This document shows, in pieces, positions 6,426-12,032 of a DNA stretch of 19,634 nt (positions are counted from its first letter, which is position 1; each line of letters opens with the position of its first letter). This DNA comes from Methanomicrobia archaeon (GTDB lineage Archaea; Methanobacteriota_B; Thermococci; Methanofastidiosales; B48-G16), in assembly GCA_023133315.1 (NCBI GenBank), contig JAGLWR010000003.1:1-19634 (forward strand). Direction: 5' to 3'. The position numbers and the translations under genes were made by a program. The notes under the pieces are model-generated. The model was not told where the DNA came from. It saw nothing but the letters and a program-made list of their open reading frames with translations, and did no database searches.

Positions 6426-7537
6426 TCCTTTAAAAGAAAATTTTCCAGAATGTCTCTTGCTTTTTCTCTTCTCTTTTGATGCTCTTTTAAGAAGGTTAGT
6501 ATTTTCTCAGTGAGATAAATCTTACATTCTCCGCACATTACGTTTCCATTAAGACAGCCTTTTTTTCTTTCCTCTATTTTCAAATCGTCTACTTCAAAAA
6601 GATAGTGGAGGTACTGGAATACGGAACAAATTTCAGGATTCCCCCCGTATTCTCTTTGTTCTTTTAAACTCATTTTTCCTCCTGTGAAAGCATTTTTTAT
6701 CTTTCTCTTAACGTCTTCTTCCGTGTCAACAGTGAAAATCGCGCTGTCGGGATCCGAAGCAGACATCTTTCCGCTTGCTCCCTGCAAAGACGGAAGAAGT
6801 ATGCAGTGAATTGCTGTAGGCTTGTGATACCCTATCTTTTCAGCCACGTCTCTTGTTATCCTCCAGTAAGGATCTTGGTCAATGGCTGCAGGTATGAGTA
6901 CGGGCATCTTTTCTTTTTCAAGAATTGATGGTAAAAAGCACGGAGCGGCTTGAATTGAAGGATAAAATATCATTCCTATATTCGTTGAGTTTTCAAATCC
7001 GAATACAGCTTTTGCCGTCGAAAATGTAACTCTTTTTGCTACTTTTATAGCTATATTGTACAAAGTTTTTGCATAATCTATATCCGAAAAAATAAATGTT
7101 TTCTCAGGGTCAAACCCCAGAGCTATTACGTCTAAAGCATTTTCATAAGCAAATGTGTGTGTTTTTTCCAGAGTGAGATCTCTTTTATGAAGAAATTTTT
7201 CGTCATCGGTCATCTGAAAATAGAGATTGGCCTTTGTTTTATCCTGCAAATATTTCGTAAATATCCATGGCATAATATGCCCTAAATGCGTATGTCCTGA
7301 AGGGCCTCTCCCTGTATATAACGCATATTTCTGATTTTTTTCAATTCTGTTAAGGATTATGTCAAAATCCCTGTGAGAAAAGAATATTTTTCTTCTCAAA
7401 AACAAATGCAGTTCTCCAAAGTCTTTTTCTATTCTCCTCAACATTCCTTCATCTATGGTGGTTGTACCAAACTCTTCTATAAGTTTCTGGTAATCTATGA
7501 TGCCTTCTACTTCCCATGGTGTCACTTTAAAATCCAT
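6422..7537 (-). CDS. trpS: Tryptophanyl-tRNA synthetase (archaeal/eukaryotic type)
   Basis: Charges tRNA-Trp in the cytoplasm. 371 residues, the normal length for the archaeal type. The class I signatures are present: the HIGH-equivalent in GPSGHTHLGHIMPW at residues 79-92, and the KMSKS-equivalent GKMSASDPDSA at about 257-267. Substrate-pocket segments such as YFQMTDDEKFLHK and IQAAPCFLP are typical, and the tail has MCGECKIYL. The ATG at 7537 has CAGGAGGGA upstream. The leader (about 77 nt) carries an unused strong ribosome site and two short ORFs (see findings). The 3' end overlaps the methyltransferase gene by 4 nt. Confidence 0.96.
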   Translation of the reverse strand: MDFKVTPWEVEGIIDYQKLIEEFGTTTIDEGMLRRIEKDFGELHLFLRRKIFFSHRDFDIILNRIEKNQKYALYTGRGPSGHTHLGHIMPWIFTKYLQDKTKANLYFQMTDDEKFLHKRDLTLEKTHTFAYENALDVIALGFDPEKTFIFSDIDYAKTLYNIAIKVAKRVTFSTAKAVFGFENSTNIGMIFYPSIQAAPCFLPSILEKEKMPVLIPAAIDQDPYWRITRDVAEKIGYHKPTAIHCILLPSLQGASGKMSASDPDSAIFTVDTEEDVKRKIKNAFTGGKMSLKEQREYGGNPEICSVFQYLHYLFEVDDLKIEERKKGCLNGNVMCGECKIYLTEKILTFLKEHQKRREKARDILENFLLKD

Positions 7538-7579
7538 TAAAATCCCTCCTGAGAATAGCTGTATCTTTTCTTTCTTTTT

Positions 7580-7603
7580 TTATGCATGAGTGTTCCATCC
7601 CAA
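7580..7603 (-). promoter_or_regulatory. Possible 7-codon leader ORF (with one Trp codon) in the trpS leader
   Basis: In the trpS leader an AGGTGATC ribosome site (7615-7608) serves no annotated gene. Six nt after its GGTG is TTG, opening MGWNTHA and a TAA. An alternative ATG at 7598 opens a 23-codon frame ending at 7527, across the trpS start. A single Trp codon ahead of trpS suggests translational sensing of charged tRNA-Trp, but this is inference from position alone. Confidence 0.3.
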
Positions 7604-7634
7604 GAAGATCACCTAAAAAAAGAGAAATCTCACT

Positions 7635-7643
7635 CTATAAAAA
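7635..7643 (-). promoter_or_regulatory. TATA element for trpS
   Basis: The minus strand reads AAAACCTTTTTATAGAG, a good BRE/TATA pair. Initiation about 25 nt downstream falls near 7614, so the mRNA would begin almost exactly at the AGGTGATC leader ribosome site. Confidence 0.5.
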
Positions 7644-7716
7644 GGTTTTGGTTTCAGGCTTTGATCAGAGAAAGAAAATTATTTCCCGAGACCTGGCTTC
7701 TGAGATGACAAAAAGA

Positions 7717-7726
7717 TTTATATAAC
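7717..7726 (+). promoter_or_regulatory. TATA element for the MmgE/PrpD gene
   Basis: AAAAAGATTTATATAACTCC contains a strong TATA box. Initiation near 7747 would give a leader of about 40 nt containing the mini-ORF MELNPKEAL (7757-7786). Confidence 0.6.
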
Positions 7727-7756
7727 TCCAAACTATAAAGAATCAAAGGTAACGAT

Positions 7757-7786
7757 ATGGAATTAAATCCAAAGGAGGCTCTGTAA
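7757..7786 (+). promoter_or_regulatory. Nine-codon leader ORF directly abutting the MmgE/PrpD start
   Basis: ATG at 7757, preceded by AAAGGT, opens MELNPKEAL and stops at TAA (7784-7786), immediately before the main ATG at 7787 and in the same frame. The main ribosome site (AAAGGAGG) lies inside it. It could couple translation, or be an N-terminus cut by a stop. Only position and ribosome site support it. Confidence 0.3.
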
Positions 7787-9163
7787 ATGGAATCTATAAG
7801 TCATAAGATGGCAAAATTTGCTTTAGAGTTGGAATATGAAGATATCCCTGCCGAAGCAGTGAAGGAAGCAAAGCGATTCATGCTGGACAGTGTCGGATGC
7901 GCATTGGCCGCGACGGGAAATGAGGACATGGAACAGGCTTTCAGATATATAAAGAACCTTGGTGGGAAGGAACAGGCAACGATTATTGGATACGGAGAGA
8001 GAACGAACATGCCGAACTCGGCATTAATGAATTCTCTCCTCATCAGAGGTATGGACTACAACGATATATACTGGAAACAGGACCCATCACATCCCTCTGA
8101 TATTATCCCTGCGGCACTGAGTACCGGTGAGTACAAAGAATGCTCTGGAAAAGATCTTCTCGTCGGCATTCTTATTGCTTACGAACTGGAGATACGATTA
8201 TGTCTGACGGCGTCTCCGGGAGTGAGGGAAGTGGGCTGGCATCATGCAACGCTCACTCAATTTGTAAGTCCGTTAGTAGCGGGAAGGATGCTCGGGTTAA
8301 CCGAAGAACAGATGATTGCGGCAGTCGGTATTAGTGGCTCGTCTCACTTCACCCTCGGAGGTGTCGTGGCAGGTGCTCTGACCAATATGAAAAATACCGC
8401 AGATCCCATGGCGACTGAAGCTGGTGTCAGAGCTGCCATGTTAGCTGAAACAGGATTTTCTGGACCTGTAAAACTCTTTGAAGGCAAAGAAGGAGTATTT
8501 GAAGTAATAAATAACGTAAAATGGGACAGCACTATCCTCACTGATAGATTAGGTAAAAAGTTCCTCATCACCGAATGCGAGTACAAGGCGTTTCCAACTG
8601 AGGCATTAACGCACCAGCCGATAACAGCAGTCCTTGAAACCATGAAAGAACATAATATAAAACCTGAGGATGTAGAAAGTGTTCTGATCGAAACAACGAC
8701 ACGCGGTGCAGATATCCTCTCCGATCCGAGTAAATACACTCCAAAAACAAAAGAGACTGCTGATCACTCACTTCCCTATTGTATTGCCGTAGCGATCGCA
8801 AAGGGAAATGTACTTCCCTCGGATTTTGAATCTGAAGCGTTAAAAGACCCACTTGTCCTAGAATTAATAAAAAGGATAAAAGTTGTCGCTAACCCGGAGA
8901 TAGATTCTCTATTTCCGAGAGTGAAGCGTGCTATCTGCACGATCACCACAAAAGATAATAATCAATATAAAAAGCAGGAAGATTTTGCAAAAGGAAGTAA
9001 AGAGCGTCCCTTGACAGATGAAGAATTAATCTCAAAGTTCAGATCGAACGCATGTAGCACTATGTCCGATGCCCGCATGGATAAGATCATCAAAGCTACA
9101 TTTGATCTTGAAAATTTCGCAAATATCAAGGATTATATCGCCCTCCTTGTCAGTGACAAATGA
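7787..9163 (+). CDS. MmgE/PrpD family protein (2-methylcitrate dehydratase-like)
   Basis: A 458-residue member of the MmgE/PrpD family, which includes 2-methylcitrate dehydratase of propionate breakdown, cis-aconitate decarboxylase and related lyases or isomerases. The first residues are a textbook family N-terminus (AEAVKEAKRFMLDSVGCALA, about 22-41), followed by HPSDIIPAAL near 103, GWHHATLTQFVSP near 148, and KAFPTEALTHQPI near 265, where the family has its active-site lysine and histidine region. The ribosome site AAAGGAGG fixes the ATG. No other methylcitrate-cycle gene (citrate synthase, lyase) is next to it, so the exact substrate is open. It has its own promoter, divergent from trpS. 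Confidence 0.93.
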   Translation: MESISHKMAKFALELEYEDIPAEAVKEAKRFMLDSVGCALAATGNEDMEQAFRYIKNLGGKEQATIIGYGERTNMPNSALMNSLLIRGMDYNDIYWKQDPSHPSDIIPAALSTGEYKECSGKDLLVGILIAYELEIRLCLTASPGVREVGWHHATLTQFVSPLVAGRMLGLTEEQMIAAVGISGSSHFTLGGVVAGALTNMKNTADPMATEAGVRAAMLAETGFSGPVKLFEGKEGVFEVINNVKWDSTILTDRLGKKFLITECEYKAFPTEALTHQPITAVLETMKEHNIKPEDVESVLIETTTRGADILSDPSKYTPKTKETADHSLPYCIAVAIAKGNVLPSDFESEALKDPLVLELIKRIKVVANPEIDSLFPRVKRAICTITTKDNNQYKKQEDFAKGSKERPLTDEELISKFRSNACSTMSDARMDKIIKATFDLENFANIKDYIALLVSDK

Positions 9164-9191
9164 GGTACCTGTGCTAGTAACAAAGCAAAAA

Positions 9192-9200
9192 CTATAAAAA
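9192..9200 (+). promoter_or_regulatory. TATA element for the CBS-domain gene
   Basis: CTATAAAAA is a TATA-like element 41 nt before the ACG proposed as start codon. Initiation near 9221 would give a leader of about 12 nt, which fits the GAGGTGATC ribosome site and the ACG far better than the ATG 39 nt further on. Confidence 0.5.
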
Positions 9201-9232
9201 CAAGAAATTATAGTAAGTAGTGAGGTGATCCC

Positions 9233-9739
9233 ACGACCACCATAGAAGAAGTTACAAAAAGAGATATAGTAATGCTGTCACCCGAGGACACAGTTGCAAA
9301 AGCTGCACGAGAGATGAGCGGGAAAGACATGGGATGTGCAGTGATAGTAGAAAACTCAAAACCAATAGGTGTGGTGACAGAGAGAGATATTGTGAAAAGA
9401 GTGATATCTAAAGGAAAAAAACCTTCAGAAGTAAAGTTAAAAAGTATCATGTCATCCCCTGTAATAACCATAGATTATGACAGCACGATCCTCGGAGCTT
9501 CAAAAGTTATCTCCGAACAGAATGTGAGAAGGCTCGTTGTTACAAAAAATGAGGCTATTGTGGGAATAGTCACCTCTATTGATCTCCTTAACTATGCTCC
9601 TGAAATATTTGAGGAACGAATAGAAGAACGGGAGATAGGTCCGGGTGCGTGCGAGGTTTGCGGACAGCATTTCCAGAATTTGAATGAAGTCAATGGAAAA
9701 TATGTGTGCGATAACTGTAAAAAGATAGTAGAAGGATAG
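9233..9739 (+). CDS. CBS-pair protein with C-terminal zinc ribbon; start probably at ACG
   Basis: Two CBS domains (about 10-65 and 75-125) followed by a four-cysteine ribbon, CEVCGQHF...KYVCDNCKK. CBS pairs bind adenine nucleotides or SAM; archaeal CBS/zinc-ribbon proteins are known (for example Ta0289 of Thermoplasma), with no settled function. Segments SPEDTVAKAAREM, GVVTERDIVKRV and MSSPVITIDYDSTI are typical. The first canonical ATG (9272) would remove the first strand of CBS 1. In frame upstream is TTIEEVTKRDIV, opening at ACG exactly 5 nt after GGTG of GAGGTGATC, the spacing used by rrp41, DUF1508, ileS and others. Hence ACG is either a true non-standard start or a mutated/misread ATG. 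From ACG the product is 168 residues. Confidence 0.85.
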   Translation, partial: TTTIEEVTKRDIVMLSPEDTVAKAAREMSGKDMGCAVIVENSKPIGVVTERDIVKRVISKGKKPSEVKLKSIMSSPVITIDYDSTILGASKVISEQNVRRLVVTKNEAIVGIVTSIDLLNYAPEIFEERIEEREIGPGACEVCGQHFQNLNEVNGKYVCDNCKKIVEG

Positions 9740-9765
9740 ATACATACATAAAAATGTGGGAGATA

Positions 9766-9801
9766 CCATTTTGATATAAAAAAATTTGTACTACAAAATG
9801 G
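9766..9801. repeat. Perfect 8-bp inverted repeat CCATTTTG/CAAAATGG
   Basis: Arms at 9766-9773 and 9794-9801 with a 20-nt spacer that contains a seven-A run. It lies 27 nt after the CBS gene stop and about 35 nt before the TATA element of the next gene, so it may be a terminator hairpin or an operator upstream of that promoter. Confidence 0.35.
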
Positions 9802-9833
9802 ACTGGAGACATAGGAAGAACGAGACACGAAAG

Positions 9834-9842
9834 TTTTTAAAG
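9834..9842 (+). promoter_or_regulatory. TATA-like element for the two-OB-fold secreted protein
   Basis: ACACGAAAGTTTTTAAAGGG has a BRE-like CGAAA and a TTTTTAAAG core. Initiation near 9863 leaves a leader of about 23 nt with GAGGTG 5 nt before the ATG. Confidence 0.45.
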
Positions 9843-9885
9843 GGAGAAATAGAATATATTGAACAATAGAATATGAGGTGTAAAT

Positions 9886-10614
9886 ATGAAGGTGTGGGGA
9901 ATAATATTAATAGTAATGGTTTGTTCACTTTGTTTAAGTGAGCAGGAAGAAAAAAGCATAACGGGAGAACAAGAGCCCGAAAAAACTATCGTGACCGAAA
10001 CAGCGCAGAACACAGATAAGCCAGCAAACATTACAAGCAAGCCAACGACTACTGAGTCAAAAATAGGTGAGTCGTTTACAGATATAAAAAAGGTAAGAGA
10101 ACTCCTGGGAGAGACTGTTTCTATACAGGGTGTTGTGACAGCACCACCTGGAGTTTTTAGAGACGACGTTATGTATATCCAAGACTCTACAGCTGGAATT
10201 AAGGTGTACTCAAGAGTTTTAAGGGATCTCGATATAGAACTGGGAGATATAGTTACGATTGAAGGAGTTATAGATAGATACTACGAAAACATAGAGATAA
10301 AATTTTTAAAAACCGAAAAAATTTCCATCTGCGGAAATGAAACTCCTTACCCTCTTTCTTTATCGATAAAAGAAGCGAAACAGAGAGAAGGCTCTTTCAT
10401 TAAGATAGAAGGAACTGTAAACAGTGTTTACAAAAATAAGTTCTATCTCGAGGACGAGAATGATGAGATTATAGTGTATATAGATAAAGACACTGGGATA
10501 TCGATAACAGTAAAAAAAGGTGATAAAGTACAGGTCTCAGGCATTATCTCACTATATAAAGGAGAAATGGAAATTCTACCGAGGTATAATAATGATATAC
10601 AGTTAATCGATTAA
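9886..10614 (+). CDS. Secreted protein with two OB-fold domains
   Basis: 242 residues. Residues 1-18 form a short basic and hydrophobic signal sequence (MKVWGIILIVMVCSLCL); the cysteines near 13-16 could be lipid-modified, but no standard lipobox is present. A Glu/Thr/Lys-rich linker (about 19-62) follows, then two tandem OB-like domains: about 70-140 (ETVSIQGVVTAPPG, MYIQDSTAGIKVYSR, LGDIVTIEGVIDRY) and about 155-240 (SFIKIEGTVNSV, KFYLEDENDEIIVYI, KGDKVQVSGIIS). Such repeats occur in extracellular nuclease-associated and DUF5689-like proteins that bind nucleic acid or sugars, with no catalytic residues here. Probably anchored outside the membrane. Ligand unknown. Confidence 0.8.
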   Translation: MKVWGIILIVMVCSLCLSEQEEKSITGEQEPEKTIVTETAQNTDKPANITSKPTTTESKIGESFTDIKKVRELLGETVSIQGVVTAPPGVFRDDVMYIQDSTAGIKVYSRVLRDLDIELGDIVTIEGVIDRYYENIEIKFLKTEKISICGNETPYPLSLSIKEAKQREGSFIKIEGTVNSVYKNKFYLEDENDEIIVYIDKDTGISITVKKGDKVQVSGIISLYKGEMEILPRYNNDIQLID

Positions 10615-10653
10615 TAGAATAAAAAAGGTTTTTATAAAGAAAATAATAAAAAA

Positions 10654-10983
10654 TTAAAGCATCTCCAACACTTCTTTGAGTAATTTTATTGCTTTCAGAA
10701 GCTGATTGTTAGCATATATTGTGTTTCCAGTTTTATTTGCATGGGTTATGTGTTCTTGCACTTCGTCTAACATTTCTTGAATGTTTTCTGGAACTTCTTC
10801 TGGTAATTTCTCTTCTATCTCGGAAAGAAGTTCATTCGCCTCTCTCAGATGATAGTTCGCCACTATCGCGAACCGTACTACGGGGTTTATCGGCGGCGGC
10901 TCGCAAACTGCACCTGCTGAATTTATCACTGATAGAGACATTAAAACTATTACTGCTATTGCCAAACTCTTTATTTTTTTCAT
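10654..10983 (-). CDS. Small secreted helical protein
   Basis: 109 residues with a clear signal peptide (MKKIKSLAIAVIVLMSLSV, cleavage probably after SAGA near residue 25), then a proline-rich CEPPPINPV segment and about 75 residues of amphipathic helices rich in Glu, Asn and Leu (LREANELLSEIEEKL, IQEMLDEVQEHI, NQLLKAIKLLKEVLEML). This suggests an exported two- or three-helix bundle. I recognise no family. The ATG at 10983 has AAGTGATCC upstream and a CGAAAGTTTTATAATA promoter about 40-50 nt further up. It converges with the OB-fold gene, leaving 39 nt of AT-rich DNA that probably terminates both. Confidence 0.75.
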   Translation of the reverse strand: MKKIKSLAIAVIVLMSLSVINSAGAVCEPPPINPVVRFAIVANYHLREANELLSEIEEKLPEEVPENIQEMLDEVQEHITHANKTGNTIYANNQLLKAIKLLKEVLEML

Positions 10984-11022
10984 TGGATCACTTCATTAAT
11001 AGTTCTACATTCCACACCCATG

Positions 11023-11037
11023 TATTATAAAACTTTC
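11023..11037 (-). promoter_or_regulatory. BRE/TATA promoter of the small secreted protein
   Basis: The minus strand reads ATCGAAAGTTTTATAATAC, with BRE-like CGAAA and a TATA core. The predicted leader is about 20 nt and contains the AAGTGATC ribosome site. Confidence 0.55.
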
Positions 11038-11330
11038 GATTCCTTCTACTTTGTGTAGAATACGGAAATTATTTCCCTGAATTATGGACGTTAATTTAAA
11101 TATTGGAGATAAAATTTATAAAGGGATGGAGAAAAAAGAAGGAGAGGTTGTAAACCTCCTTTTTATGATCCGAAAGATATGGAACGTGTAGAGAGGCGAT
11201 TTGATGGTAGTTAAAGAAGATCTTTACTATACGAAAAAACGTGAAGAGGCAGAGAGTTTGATGGATAAAAAAAGTACGAGAAGTACCCAGAGAGTCTTTG
11301 AACTCAAATTTTTATTTCGAGGTTTCTGTT
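11038..11330. other. Gene-poor stretch with promoter, hairpin and possible decayed reading frames
   Basis: No convincing gene. On the plus strand ATTTATAAAG (11114-11123) is a TATA-like element probably serving the PAP2 gene. GAGGTT/AACCTC (11144-11158, 3-nt loop) forms a perfect 6-bp hairpin followed by five T; the opposite strand also continues T-rich. Protein-like fragments switch frame: KPPFYDPKDMERVERRFDG at about 11150-11207, then MVVKEDLYYTKKREEAESLM from ATG 11204. These could be a broken small gene, or chance. Confidence 0.3.
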
Positions 11331-12023
11331 ATGAACATTAGAGGCGGTATAAAAAAAGCGTCTGCAAATTTCATGGGGGATAAAAAAAATATAATCTTTG
11401 GCATATTCATAATTTTCATCCCTGTACTCTATGAACTCTTCGGCTTTGTAGGAACGGAGCAGAATATAATACCGTATACACTTCCTGCAACTATTACAAA
11501 CGCACTGCAGAACTTTTTAGGTATCAAAGGAGTCATGGCACATTTTGCCTCCTATTACTATTTTTATATCCAGTTATTAGTTTTGGGAGGACTGGTATGC
11601 GTCATCTTCTTCACTAAAAAACCGTGGGTATATTTTCTTGCAGCATTGATCTGCTTTGCTGCTGACTCGGTAATTTACATGTTTTTTCCATTAGCCCCAC
11701 CTGTAAGAACTGGAGCAGCAGATCCTATAAGATTAAATCTTTTTCCCGTATCTGATTACATCATTACAGCAAAATACTCCGCATTTCCAAGCGGCCATAT
11801 TATGGCCTCCTTTTTGGCGGCTTTAATCTGCAGAAAGGAGAATTTCAAGAAAGTTGAGATATTATACATCATGAATACCTTCATCATGAGCTTTGTAGTT
11901 GTATATCTGGGAGAACATTATCTCATAGACGCATTCGGAGGGATACTTCTAGCGGTATTTGCGTTTAAAGTAGCAAATTATATAGGCAAAAAGTATATGA
12001 CTACCGAATCTCGGCCTCTATAG
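11331..12023 (+). CDS. PAP2-superfamily membrane phosphatase
   Basis: About 230 residues from ATG 11331, with GAGGT upstream (a TTG 33 nt earlier is less likely). Around five or six hydrophobic segments: IIFGIFIIFIPVLYELFGF, YYFYIQLLVLGGLVCVIFF, WVYFLAALICFAADSVIYMF, then the catalytic part. PAP2 motif 2 is FPSGHIMAS (about 157-165); motif 3 is YLGEHYLIDAFGGI (about 195-208), carrying the nucleophile-supporting His and Asp. Motif 1 is reduced: around MFFPLAPPVRTG the usual KxxxxxxRP is only partly met. The family removes phosphate from lipid phosphates such as polyprenyl diphosphates or inositol-phosphate lipids; the substrate cannot be told. It converges with ileS, 9 nt away. Confidence 0.85.
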   Translation: MNIRGGIKKASANFMGDKKNIIFGIFIIFIPVLYELFGFVGTEQNIIPYTLPATITNALQNFLGIKGVMAHFASYYYFYIQLLVLGGLVCVIFFTKKPWVYFLAALICFAADSVIYMFFPLAPPVRTGAADPIRLNLFPVSDYIITAKYSAFPSGHIMASFLAALICRKENFKKVEILYIMNTFIMSFVVVYLGEHYLIDAFGGILLAVFAFKVANYIGKKYMTTESRPL

Positions 12024-12032
12024 TCTCCAAAT

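Noticed and set aside
7680..7715. Box C/D small RNA (CTGA next to GATGAC)
   Set aside because: The second C and D boxes at proper spacing are missing, and the site overlaps the MmgE/PrpD promoter.
8344..8852. Two minus-strand frames of 131 and 94 codons
   Set aside because: Both lie antisense within the MmgE/PrpD gene and show no family features.
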